Source of the DNA: Paenibacillus doosanensis
GTDB lineage: Bacteria; Bacillota; Bacilli; Paenibacillales; NBRC-103111
Reading direction: 5' to 3'
Assembly: GCF_025060755.1 (NCBI RefSeq)
Contig: NZ_JANYUY010000010.1
Coordinates: 1-64,000, forward strand
DNA length: 64,000 bases
Under the pieces are notes generated by a model. The model was not told the DNA's origin. It ran no database searches and worked only from the letters and a program-made list of their open reading frames with translations. Made by a program: the position numbers and the translations under genes. This document shows, in pieces, positions 17,624 to 26,400 of the stretch. Within the stretch, counting starts at the first letter, position 1, and each line of letters opens with the position of its first letter.

Positions 17624-20386
17624 ATGACATTTATGGAAACGGCAGAGCCTGTCCAATCGCAAGCGGCGAGACCGGAATACCCGAGACCGGATTGGCAGCG
17701 TCACGATTGGCTTAATTTGAACGGCAGCTGGGAGTTCATGTTCGACGGCAAGGACGAGGGGTTAACGGAGGAATGGTATTTGGCCGGCGGACCGGCTTTT
17801 GACAGACAGATTCAAGTTCCTTTTTCCTGGGTTAGCCCGCTGTCGGGCATCGGTGAGGATGTGAAAGGAACAGCCTGGTACGCCAAACGAGTGAAATGGA
17901 GCCCTAGCCATAAGGAGCATCGCGTATTTCTCCGGTTCGGCGCGGTCGATTACCGCTGCCGGCTGTGGGTGAATCAGATTGAGATCGGAACGCATGAAGG
18001 CGGATACGGCAGTTTTGAGTTCGATATTACGGAAGCATGGAAGCAGGGGGAGGACAACCGGATCGTCCTGCGCGTGCAGGATGACGACGAGGCGTATCAA
18101 ACCCGCGGCAAACAAGGCTACGGCGAGCTGCGCGGCATTTGGCAGACGGTATGGCTGGAGGCGCGTCCGCAGCAGTATATAGCTTCCGCCCGGTTCGTGA
18201 CGAAGATCGACGGGACCGTCGAGGTGGAAGGGATGATCGAGGCGCACCGCAGCGGGGAGGCGGAGCTGCGCTGTCGTTTCGATAACGGAGCGGTCGAGCA
18301 TCGGATGACGCTGGAGCTGGCTGAAGGCGGCAATGCGTTTCGGACTTCGTTTCAAGTCGAGGCGGCGAAGCTATGGACCCCGGAAACGCCTTATTTGTAT
18401 GAAGGCACGCTGGAGCTGGGCGACCCGTCCGCGGAGAACGGATGCGACCGGGTGGCGACGTACTTCGGCATCCGCGAAATCGGGAGCGCGAAGTTCGGCG
18501 GGCGCGGTCATCGCTGGATCACCTTAAACGGCAAGCCTGTATTCTTAAGCGGAACGCTGGATCAATCGTTCATTCCGGACGGATATTTCACGTTCCCAAG
18601 CGAAGATTATATCCGCGACGAAATTTGGCGGTTGAAGCGCCTGGGTCTTAACTTCGTACGCATTCATATTAAGCCGGAGGAGCCGGTCAAGCTGTATTGG
18701 GCCGACAAGCTGGGCATGCTGGTCATGGAAGATATGCCGTGCTTCTGGGGTGAACCGGACGAGAAGGCGAGGACGGCTTACGAACGGGAAGCGAGGGAAA
18801 TCATCGAGCGCGATTTCAACCATCCGTCGATCATATCCTGGGTCGTGTTCAACGAAACATGGGGGCTGTTTACGAAAACCGAGACGGGTGAGCGCCGCTA
18901 TCTTCCGGAAACGCAGGAATGGGTCCGCTCCGTTTATCGTTGGGCGAAGAGCGAAGATCCGACGCGGCTGGTTGAGGACAATTCCCCCTGCAATTACGAC
19001 CATGTGGAATCGGATTTAAACACGTGGCATTTTTATATCAACGGTTATCAAGCGGTGCGCGACCATATCCAGGAGGTCGTCGACAAGACGTATCCGGGCT
19101 CTCCGTTCAACTATACTGAGGGCAACGTGCAGAGCGACGCTCCGCTGATGAACAGCGAATGCGGCGCCGTGTGGGGCATCGAGGGCAGCGCCGGGGACAG
19201 CGACCTGGCCTGGCATTACCGGTACATGATCAACGAATTCCGCCGTCATGATGCCATGTGCGGATTTATTTTCACCGAATTTCATGACGTGATCAACGAA
19301 TTTAACGGGTATTACCGGATGGATCGTCAGGAAAAAGACTTCGGCTACGGCTCGTTCTGCCCGGGGATGAGCCTGCGCGACCTGCATTCGCCCGACTTTA
19401 TCGTTATCGATGCGCCTCCGTGCCGGACGGTGGGCCCGGGGCAAGCCGTGGAAGTGCCGCTGCTGGCGTCAAGCTACTCGGATCGCTATCACGGGCAAGC
19501 CGTGCAGCTGAAGTGGGAGCTGTATTACGACAGTCTCGAGGGAAGAGCGTCCGCAGGGGCAGGAGAGCTGGCCGTCGGATGGGGCGGCTACGGCGTGCGG
19601 CAATTGGCGGCGCTGCGCCTGACTATGCCGCAGGTAGACGCGGCGGCCGTGCTCGCTGTCACGCTGCAATCGGCGGAGGGGACGATCATCACGCGCAACT
19701 TTATTACTTTCGACGTCCAAAGCGGGCAAACCGGCGGCGTGTATGCCCTCGAAGGAGAGTGGCTGAGCGTTCGTCCGGCTTCGTACTCGGCCTCTCAATG
19801 GGAGTATGAATGGCAGGCATTAGCGGGTCATAAGCTGAACGGCGGCGGGGCGGGCTTCGTGCAATATGAGATCGCTTTGCCGGCGCATGCGAACTATATG
19901 ACGGTAAGCGAAATCGAAGTGCTGTTCGAGGCGGGAGCAAAGACGGTGCTCGGCAAAGACAAAGAAATGACGACCGTCAAACCGAATGATATTTCGTATA
20001 TGCACGGCGCCAAGGCGGACCCGGGCATGAATATTAACTCCTACTTTATGACCGATGAGCGGAGCCATTCGTCCTTGATCGATGTGCAGGTGGACGGGGA
20101 GTCCGTGTGCACGCTGCATTTGCCGGACGATCCCGCCGACAGCCGGGGCGTCTTATCGTGGCATTATCAATCGGACGACCGCAAGCTGGATGAGGCGGGT
20201 TCGTATGGCTACTTACAGCGCGTGCGAATCCCGAGCAGACTGGCAGCAAGCATCCTCGCCAAGGGCGGATTCACCTTGCGGCTTAGCGCGGAGAGCGCAG
20301 CGCCGGGCGGCGAAGCGGGCGGGCTCGCTCTGTACGGCCGCAACGCGGGGCGGTACCCGATCGATTTGCTCGTGTGCTGGAAGTAA
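17624..20386 (+). CDS. Glycoside hydrolase family 2 protein
   Basis: About 920 residues. An N-terminal jelly-roll (LNLNGSWEFMFDG, WYAKRV), an immunoglobulin-like domain and a TIM barrel are followed by a long beta-rich C-terminal part. The acid/base is Glu about 411 in FNHPSIISWVVFNETWG, and the nucleophile is Glu about 512 in MNSECG. No signal peptide is seen, so it acts in the cytosol on imported oligosaccharides. Substrate (beta-galactoside, glucuronide, mannoside or other) cannot be assigned. ATG 17624 follows AGCAGGTG; GTG 17615 is an alternative. A promoter and cre site lie upstream; the ArsR-like neighbour is the probable regulator. Confidence 0.88.
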   Translation: MTFMETAEPVQSQAARPEYPRPDWQRHDWLNLNGSWEFMFDGKDEGLTEEWYLAGGPAFDRQIQVPFSWVSPLSGIGEDVKGTAWYAKRVKWSPSHKEHRVFLRFGAVDYRCRLWVNQIEIGTHEGGYGSFEFDITEAWKQGEDNRIVLRVQDDDEAYQTRGKQGYGELRGIWQTVWLEARPQQYIASARFVTKIDGTVEVEGMIEAHRSGEAELRCRFDNGAVEHRMTLELAEGGNAFRTSFQVEAAKLWTPETPYLYEGTLELGDPSAENGCDRVATYFGIREIGSAKFGGRGHRWITLNGKPVFLSGTLDQSFIPDGYFTFPSEDYIRDEIWRLKRLGLNFVRIHIKPEEPVKLYWADKLGMLVMEDMPCFWGEPDEKARTAYEREAREIIERDFNHPSIISWVVFNETWGLFTKTETGERRYLPETQEWVRSVYRWAKSEDPTRLVEDNSPCNYDHVESDLNTWHFYINGYQAVRDHIQEVVDKTYPGSPFNYTEGNVQSDAPLMNSECGAVWGIEGSAGDSDLAWHYRYMINEFRRHDAMCGFIFTEFHDVINEFNGYYRMDRQEKDFGYGSFCPGMSLRDLHSPDFIVIDAPPCRTVGPGQAVEVPLLASSYSDRYHGQAVQLKWELYYDSLEGRASAGAGELAVGWGGYGVRQLAALRLTMPQVDAAAVLAVTLQSAEGTIITRNFITFDVQSGQTGGVYALEGEWLSVRPASYSASQWEYEWQALAGHKLNGGGAGFVQYEIALPAHANYMTVSEIEVLFEAGAKTVLGKDKEMTTVKPNDISYMHGAKADPGMNINSYFMTDERSHSSLIDVQVDGESVCTLHLPDDPADSRGVLSWHYQSDDRKLDEAGSYGYLQRVRIPSRLAASILAKGGFTLRLSAESAAPGGEAGGLALYGRNAGRYPIDLLVCWK

Positions 20387-20420
20387 TCGCGGCGGGCGCC
20401 GTTATCGTCAGACATTTTCC

Positions 20421-20467
20421 GAAGGGGGGAGTCAGTCCTCCCCCTCTGAATGACCGTTCATTTTTTT
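20421..20467 (+). terminator. Probable terminator after the GH2 gene
   Basis: GGGGGGA and TCCTCCCC form a short-loop GC stem, followed by a second small hairpin AATGA/TCATT and seven T. Confidence 0.6.
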
Positions 20468-20474
20468 GCAACAT

Positions 20475-20513
20475 GCAAGCAGTCTCTTAAAGGGGCTGCT
20501 TGTTTGTTTTTTG
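20475..20513 (+). terminator. Second terminator-like hairpin
   Basis: CAAGCAG pairs with CTGCTTG, followed by TTTGTTTTTT. It may back up the preceding terminator. Confidence 0.6.
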
Positions 20514-20618
20514 CGGTATGGTATTCATTTCGAGGCCGGCCGCAATTGATCTGAATTTGCTTTGAAGCTAAACAGCGATCGGAAGATGATTTTGCATGTG
20601 CAGTAGGCGACCGTTCGT

Positions 20619-20660
20619 AAAATCCGCTGTAAAGGCGAGCGCTAACGCAGCACACTCGCA
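20619..20660 (+). repeat. Diverged copy of the second dispersed repeat
   Basis: AAATCCG, then AAAGGCGAGCGCTAACGC, aligns with AAATCCG...AAAGGCGACCGCTTACGC of the copy at 2588-2651; the match fades after about 40 bases. Confidence 0.5.
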
Positions 20661-20944
20661 ACGGACACAGCGGCCGTTATATCAACCCTATCGACCATTT
20701 TGAATTTCTAACGGACGCAGATGCAGCTATTTATTGGCAAAGCCGCCTTAGAAAACAATTCGGAGCTATGTAAGCGCCATGACGACCGTTACGTTTACAA
20801 ATGTCTGTTTGCGACGACTTTAGCTCCCGGGTGTCCGTTAAACTTAGAAGCGGTTCGATGCTTGATTCCGGGGGCTGTATCTCCTGCCGCTCTCCTCCAG
20901 GCCGCTCGAGCGCGCGTACCCGTTCCTGAGAAGGAAGCGGGGGG

Positions 20945-21010
20945 AAATCCGTATACCAAGGCGACCGCTTACACTGTTCCAATTCTCTACCCGCTGCTCT
21001 CCGGCCACTT
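20945..21010 (+). repeat. Copy of the second dispersed repeat
   Basis: AAATCCGTATACCAAGGCG continues through ACCGCTTACACTG to CGGCCACTT. It matches the reverse complement of 2588-2651 at roughly four of five positions. Confidence 0.65.
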
Positions 21011-21097
21011 TCCCCCTAGTAATTACAAGGTTGAAAAGATTTGCGCGAAACGATTATTATTATAGGAATGAAACCATACATAAAAGGGAGAGAAATA

Positions 21098-21625
21098 ATG
21101 ATGATTCATTTGGGGAATTTCGAAGTCGCTTCGGGCGAGCTCGTCGTCGCCGATCCATGCTACGAGGCCGACACGAATACGATTATTATGGGCGTGCTGG
21201 ACCATGTACAGAACGGCACTTGGTCGGCTTACGTGGACAAGACGGAGGTGAGAGACTGGGGCGAAGCCTGCTCGCGTCTCATCGCCTGCCACAGCTCTTG
21301 CGAAGACAACAAAGAAGAGCTGTTTTGGGTGAAAACGCAGTTTATCGTCGGCGTTGACAGCGGCCAAGCCGGTATTTTCGACAGCGCCAAATACCGCATT
21401 CCCGATGCCGGGGCGAAGCCGGGGCAGCAGCAGGAGATGGACAGCGACTGGTATCTCGCCTGCTGCGACATTACCGAGAGCGGCCATGAAGCCGGGGTGA
21501 TGGACGGGGGCGTCGTCTCTCGCACCGGGATCGGGGACGGAGCCTACGGGGCATACACCGCGTCGAACGAGCAAGGGCAAATCGTCGGGGTGAAGATCGT
21601 TTTTATTAAAGGGAATGACTGGTAA
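21098..21625 (+). CDS. Uncharacterised protein, DUF4241-like
   Basis: About 175 residues, soluble, acidic, with no signal peptide. GNFEVASGELVVADPCYEAD near the start, FIVGVDSGQAGIFD in the middle and GVVSRTGIGDGAYGAYTA near the end resemble the conserved blocks of DUF4241-type proteins, whose role is unknown. The start is the first of two ATGs (21098, 21101), after AAAGGGAGAG; in-frame codons upstream from 21041 have no site. It precedes the sugar-sensing cluster with a 59-base gap but its own ribosome site, so membership of that operon is uncertain. Confidence 0.55.
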   Translation: MMIHLGNFEVASGELVVADPCYEADTNTIIMGVLDHVQNGTWSAYVDKTEVRDWGEACSRLIACHSSCEDNKEELFWVKTQFIVGVDSGQAGIFDSAKYRIPDAGAKPGQQQEMDSDWYLACCDITESGHEAGVMDGGVVSRTGIGDGAYGAYTASNEQGQIVGVKIVFIKGNDW

Positions 21626-21684
21626 AATGGCGGAATGGGCATCTTAGTCAGTAAAGATCATTTCACAATGAACGAGGAGAACAT

Positions 21685-22755
21685 ATGGTTCGCAGGATGA
21701 GCATCTGTTTGCTGCTGGCCGTCGCTGTGCTGACCGCCTGCTCGGCAGGCGGAGGGAAGCCGCAGTACGAGGTGATTTATACGCTGGATTCGCCTCCTCC
21801 GGCAGGGTCCGGGTCTGCGGAGGAAACGCCGCAGCCGCCGGATGGCGAAAAGAAGAGCTATACGATCGGCATGGTGCCCAAAGCGATGGAAAATCCTTAC
21901 TTCAACGTAGCCAACGACGGAGCGCAGGAGGCGGCGGCCGATTTGGGCGTCAAAGTTCTGTTCCGCGGGCCGCAGACGGCCGACTCCGACCAGCAGGCGA
22001 AAGCCATCGAAAGTCTGCTCGCAAGCGGCGTCGATCTGCTGGCCGTATCGGCGAACGACCCGGAACGGCTCGATCCCGTATTGAGACAGGCGAAGGAGAA
22101 GGGTGTGAAAGTTATCACATGGGATTCGGACACGTTCCCGGAATCGCGAGCGTTCTTTGTCAACATGGTCGATCCCGAGACGCTGGGCAGGCATCTGATG
22201 GACACGATGGCCGCCCATATACCGGATCACGGCGAATTTGCGGTGTTGACCGGGTCGCTCTCCGCCGCAAGTTTGAACGAATTTATTCAATGGATTCGCA
22301 CGCAGCAGGAGCAGTTTTATCCGAATATGAAGCTGGTTGAAGTCGCGCCGACCGACGATCTGCCCCAGAAGGCGTATGAAGCGGCCAGCCGGCTGCTGAA
22401 GGACCATCCCCGCCTGGCTGGCATTATCGGTAACTCCGCAATAGCGACGCCGGCGGCGGCCCAAGCGATAAAAGAAGCCGGCCAAGCGGGCGTCGTCAAG
22501 GTCGTCGGGTTATCGACGCCGGTGCTTATCGGCTCGTATCTGAAAGACGGCTCCGCGCAAATGGCGACGCTGTGGAGTCCCAAACGGCTAGGCTACTTGA
22601 CCGTCGCTTTGGCGAAGCAGTATTTGGACGGAGAGCTGCCTTACAACGGTGAAGCGGTGAACAATGTCGGCCATATCAGGGTGAACGGAGATAAGGTGAT
22701 TATGGGAGAACCGCTCGATTTTACGAAGCAGAACGCAGGTCAATATGATTTCTGA
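21685..22755 (+). CDS. Substrate-binding lipoprotein, probable sugar sensor partner
   Basis: A 356-residue type I periplasmic-binding-protein fold (RbsB/XylF-like): lipobox LTAC (Cys about 19), then a Pro-rich linker and YTIGMVPKAMENPYFNVANDG, followed by SGVDLLAVSANDPERLDPVL and GVKVITWDSD. It is anchored outside the membrane. No ABC permease or ATPase gene is adjacent. Its stop overlaps the kinase gene by 11 bases, so it most likely presents ligand to that kinase, like the XylFII/LytS arrangement known in Clostridia. GAGGAGAAC precedes the ATG. Confidence 0.85.
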   Translation: MVRRMSICLLLAVAVLTACSAGGGKPQYEVIYTLDSPPPAGSGSAEETPQPPDGEKKSYTIGMVPKAMENPYFNVANDGAQEAAADLGVKVLFRGPQTADSDQQAKAIESLLASGVDLLAVSANDPERLDPVLRQAKEKGVKVITWDSDTFPESRAFFVNMVDPETLGRHLMDTMAAHIPDHGEFAVLTGSLSAASLNEFIQWIRTQQEQFYPNMKLVEVAPTDDLPQKAYEAASRLLKDHPRLAGIIGNSAIATPAAAQAIKEAGQAGVVKVVGLSTPVLIGSYLKDGSAQMATLWSPKRLGYLTVALAKQYLDGELPYNGEAVNNVGHIRVNGDKVIMGEPLDFTKQNAGQYDF

Positions 22756-24643
22756 GCGCGAGCGGCAGGGTCGTCCGGAAGATCGGAAGCCGCCGCAGAA
22801 GAGCCGGAGATTCCGGGATTTCCGGCTGAGCACGAAGCTGATTATCGCCTACCTCTGCCTTACGGTCGTTCCGATGTCTCTACTCGGCTTCCTCTCCTAT
22901 CAGCAGTACACCCGTTCCATCGAGGAGCAGAACGGCGAATATTTGCCGAAGCTGCTTCAGCACGCGACCGCCAATCTCGACAATTATGTCAATGAATTAT
23001 CGCATTTGCCGGAGCAGCTCGCCAGCTCCGACACGGTAATGTCCATTTTGCGGCGCGAGTCGTATCAGAGTCAAGCTGATTTGAACAGGGACCGTTTTAC
23101 GGTCAACAGCTATTTGGCCCGCACATATTTGGAAGGGGGCAACTCCGACGTGCTGGGCGTTTTCATCTTGTCCAAAAACCGGTTGTTCGAAAGCGCCAGA
23201 TTGTCTTATACCGGGTTCGATTGGGAGCATTCGCAAATTCCTTACGGGCAGGATCTGGAGCTCCGCGGCCAGGCCAAAATTGTCCTTCCGTGGGAAGTCG
23301 GGCTTTCCTTCGAAGACAAGGAGCCGTATTTGCTTATCTTGAAGCAGCTATACGACACGGACAATCAAAAAATTCTCGGCACGATGTTCGTCGCCGTCCG
23401 GCTGTCGTTCATGGACCGGATTTTGCAGCATTTCGGGACGGGCGGCGGCGAATTCATCCGGCTGCAGACGTCCGCGGGGCAAATTATATACGATGCCGAC
23501 CGCACGAAGATCGGATCGACGGACGCTGAGGTCGTACAGTACCCGGTGCAGAACGGCAGCTTCATCCGCCGCGCGGGGGGAGGCGATTCGCTCATTAGCG
23601 TTAGCACGTCGGCTTCCTATGCCTGGCTGCTCAGCTACGACGTGCCGCTGCGTGAGCTGACGGAGAGAACGGACCTGATCAGGAACGTGACGATTTCCTT
23701 ATTCATCGGCTTTGCAGCCGTGACGAGCGTACTCTCGATTGTGTTCGCCATGAATGTGACCCGCCCGTTAAAGCGGCTCAGCGGCTTCATGCGCGAAGCC
23801 GAGCTGGGACGGTTCCGCCAGGCGGACGAGCAGGCGCTGGGCGGCGCCGAGGTCGGGATGCTGGCGCGCAGCTTCAATTCCATGGTCGGCACGATCGACG
23901 AGCTGATCGACCGCAACGTCAAAATCGAAACGAACCAGAAGGAAGCCGAGCTGTACGCGCTGCAGTCGCAGATTAATCCGCATTTTATATACAATACGCT
24001 GGAGTCCATCGGCATGGCGGTCGAGGAAGGGCTGCACGATTCGGCGGTAGATATGGTTACGATGCTCGGCCGGATGCTGCGGTTCTCGGTCGGAAACCAG
24101 TCGAAGTTCGTTACGGTGGCCGAAGAGCTTCGTCACGTTCGCGACTACTTGACCATTCAGCAATTCCGCTTCGAAGATCGGCTTCATTACACGCTGGAGG
24201 ACGGCTTGGACGAACAGCAAAAAAACCGGCTGTATACGCCCAAATTCATTTTGCAGCCGATTGTCGAAAATGCGATCAAGCACGGACTTGAAGCGCGCGG
24301 ACGGCTCGAGGTGCATATTCGGATTCGGATGATTGCCGCCGCCGATAGCGGAGAGGAGCTGGCCTTCGAGGTGTCCGACAACGGGCCGGGCATTGCCGCG
24401 GACCAGCTTGCGGAGCTGGAACGGCAGCTCGGCGGCGATGCGCTCAAAAAGGCGGATTCCGGATTCGGGCTGACGAACGTGCAGGCTCGTATCCGGCTAT
24501 TGCTGGGTCCGCAGTACGGGCTGCACATACGCAGCGCGCCGGGAGAAGGCACGTTCGTCATGTTTCGGATTCCGGTGCTGAACGAACCGCAACAACTTGA
24601 ACATCGCAGCAGTGGGGAGAAGGATAACGATGAGCATCATTAG
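22745..24643 (+). CDS. Sensor histidine kinase, LytS/YesM type
   Basis: 632 residues. TM1 at about 33-53, an extracellular sensor region of about 255 residues, TM2 at about 310-334, HAMP (MNVTRPLKRLSGFM), a His_kinase domain with the phospho-acceptor in NPHFIYNTLES (about H413) and an ATPase domain (PIVENAIKHGLE, SDNGPGI, GFGLTNVQARI). It overlaps both neighbours, the binding lipoprotein upstream and the AraC-type regulator downstream, which marks a three-component circuit. The input is probably a sugar. Confidence 0.92.
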   Translation: MISERERQGRPEDRKPPQKSRRFRDFRLSTKLIIAYLCLTVVPMSLLGFLSYQQYTRSIEEQNGEYLPKLLQHATANLDNYVNELSHLPEQLASSDTVMSILRRESYQSQADLNRDRFTVNSYLARTYLEGGNSDVLGVFILSKNRLFESARLSYTGFDWEHSQIPYGQDLELRGQAKIVLPWEVGLSFEDKEPYLLILKQLYDTDNQKILGTMFVAVRLSFMDRILQHFGTGGGEFIRLQTSAGQIIYDADRTKIGSTDAEVVQYPVQNGSFIRRAGGGDSLISVSTSASYAWLLSYDVPLRELTERTDLIRNVTISLFIGFAAVTSVLSIVFAMNVTRPLKRLSGFMREAELGRFRQADEQALGGAEVGMLARSFNSMVGTIDELIDRNVKIETNQKEAELYALQSQINPHFIYNTLESIGMAVEEGLHDSAVDMVTMLGRMLRFSVGNQSKFVTVAEELRHVRDYLTIQQFRFEDRLHYTLEDGLDEQQKNRLYTPKFILQPIVENAIKHGLEARGRLEVHIRIRMIAAADSGEELAFEVSDNGPGIAADQLAELERQLGGDALKKADSGFGLTNVQARIRLLLGPQYGLHIRSAPGEGTFVMFRIPVLNEPQQLEHRSSGEKDNDEHH

Positions 24644-26279
24644 AGTATTGATCGTCGACGATGAGCCGCGAATCCGCCGGGGAGTCGAACGGCTGGTTCG
24701 CTCCTGCGGTCCGGAATGGGAGATCGCGGCCGCGCTGGCCGACGGCATCGAGGCTTTGGAATATATGTCCGGCCATCCGGGCGAGGTGGACCTGCTCATC
24801 ACGGATATTAAAATGCCGGAGATGGACGGGCTCACCCTGATCAAGGAGGCCAGGAGCCGCTATGCGATCAGCGCGCTGCTTCTGACCGGCTACGACGACT
24901 TTGAATATGTGCAGACCGCGCTTAGGGAAGGCGCCGTAGACTATCTGCTGAAGCCGATCGACCGCGAGCTGTTCCGCGCCCGCTTGGACGAGGTGAAGGA
25001 GAAGGTGGAACGGGAGAGGATGAGCCGTCTGCAGTGGAAGGAGTTGTCCAGACAGGCGGGCAAGCTGAAGCAGACCCGGCAAAAGCAGGTGCTAAGCTAC
25101 ATTACTTCGGCGCAAATCGGCAGCGATTTATCCCATCTCGGCTTCTGGGTCGACGAGTTTCCTCGCGGTTTGTATTTGCTGCTCTATATCAGCCTGGACG
25201 CGATGCCGGTGAAGACGAGATCGTATACGGAAAAGGACTGGCAGGCTTATTATTATGCGCTGGGGAATATGATCGACGAGATCGTATCGGGGAAGGATTG
25301 GTGCGATTCCGAAGTCTGCGAAGGCTGGTCGTGGCGCGGCAGCGGCGCCGAGTTCTGGTCGCTGCTGTACCGTCCGGCGGCGGCCGGTCCCGACGCGCTC
25401 GATTCGGCGGCGGAAGCCGTCTCGGAGTCGATCCGCAAAGCGATCCAAACGTATACGCCTTTCACGGTTTCGATCGCCCACGGCGATTGGCTGGAAGATT
25501 TGTATTTGCTCCCCGGAGCGAAGCAGGAGGCGCAATCGCTCATTCATTACCGGCTGCTTCACGGAGGGAATCAGCGCTTTACGCCGCAGACGGCGGGCGA
25601 GCGGGGAGCGCATGAGAATAAGCGCGATAATGAAATCGCCGGGCTCGAGCACAAGTTAAAGCAAGCGATCGGCCAAGGCAGGAAGGAAGAGGCGCAGGAG
25701 CTGTGCAAGGCGCTCTTCGGCGCGATAGAGCGGATGCAGCTTCCGGACGCGATTCAGCGCGCTGTGCAGAGCGCCGTCGTTCTGATTCACTCCGTCGGCC
25801 TGGAGAGCTGCGGTATGCCCTGCTTCCCGGTCGAAGAAGCTCTGAATGCCGTGAAGCGCGTCGTTACGATGCAGGACATGAGACGGGAGCTGGAGCGGCT
25901 CGTCGTGGCGTCGGCCGGGCAGATCGAATCGGTGCGCGAGCGCGACAGCTCGCATCCGGTTGAGCAGGCCAAAGCATGGATCGAAGAGCATCTCGGAGGG
26001 GATATTACCATCAGGCGGATTGCCGACCATGTGTTTATGAATCCGAATTATTTTTGCCAATATTTCAAGCTGCAAACCGGAGAGACGATTCTCGATTACG
26101 TGACGCGCAGGCGGATGGAACAGGCCGCCGCGCTTCTGCGCGATCCGGGGGCGAAGCTGCAGGACATTAGCGTGAGCGTAGGGTACCAGAATCCCAAATA
26201 TTTCAGCAGGCTGTTCAAGCAGTGGAGCGGGCAGTCTCCCTCCAAATACAGAGAGGCGCTTCTTGCCGAAAGAAAGTGA
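24630..26279 (+). CDS. AraC-type response regulator, YesN family
   Basis: About 549 residues. The receiver domain has acidic D10-D11, phospho-acceptor D59 (LLITDIKMPEMDG) and K in YLLKPID. A middle region of about 300 residues follows, then a C-terminal AraC DNA-binding domain with two helix-turn-helices (ITIRRIADHVFMNPNYFCQYFK, and DISVSVGYQNPKYFSRLFKQ). ATG 24630 follows GGGGAGAAGG and overlaps the kinase gene by 14 bases. The MFS gene 121 bases downstream is the likely target. Confidence 0.92.
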   Translation: MSIIRVLIVDDEPRIRRGVERLVRSCGPEWEIAAALADGIEALEYMSGHPGEVDLLITDIKMPEMDGLTLIKEARSRYAISALLLTGYDDFEYVQTALREGAVDYLLKPIDRELFRARLDEVKEKVERERMSRLQWKELSRQAGKLKQTRQKQVLSYITSAQIGSDLSHLGFWVDEFPRGLYLLLYISLDAMPVKTRSYTEKDWQAYYYALGNMIDEIVSGKDWCDSEVCEGWSWRGSGAEFWSLLYRPAAAGPDALDSAAEAVSESIRKAIQTYTPFTVSIAHGDWLEDLYLLPGAKQEAQSLIHYRLLHGGNQRFTPQTAGERGAHENKRDNEIAGLEHKLKQAIGQGRKEEAQELCKALFGAIERMQLPDAIQRAVQSAVVLIHSVGLESCGMPCFPVEEALNAVKRVVTMQDMRRELERLVVASAGQIESVRERDSSHPVEQAKAWIEEHLGGDITIRRIADHVFMNPNYFCQYFKLQTGETILDYVTRRRMEQAAALLRDPGAKLQDISVSVGYQNPKYFSRLFKQWSGQSPSKYREALLAERK

Positions 26280-26400
26280 TGTTCTGAATAACGTGTACCT
26301 ATCCTGAACTTTGTGATCTATGCCGCGGCGGCGCTTTTTCCTATAGTAGGAGTATCAACGAAAACTTAAGGAAAAGGCATCATCGCAGAGGAGGATCACT

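Larger units (their letters stand above)
20514..21097. other. Repeat-rich intergenic stretch, no gene seen
   Basis: This gap of nearly 600 bases holds two copies of the second dispersed repeat (20619-20660, 20945-21010) and short internal near-repeats, such as AACGGACACAG (20659) against AACGGACGCAG (20710). An open frame at 20721-21065 has no ribosome site and ends in the repeat; I do not call it a gene. Confidence 0.5.

Noticed and set aside
20721-21065. 114-codon open frame before the DUF4241-like gene
   Set aside because: No ribosome site, and it runs into the dispersed repeat; composition looks noncoding.
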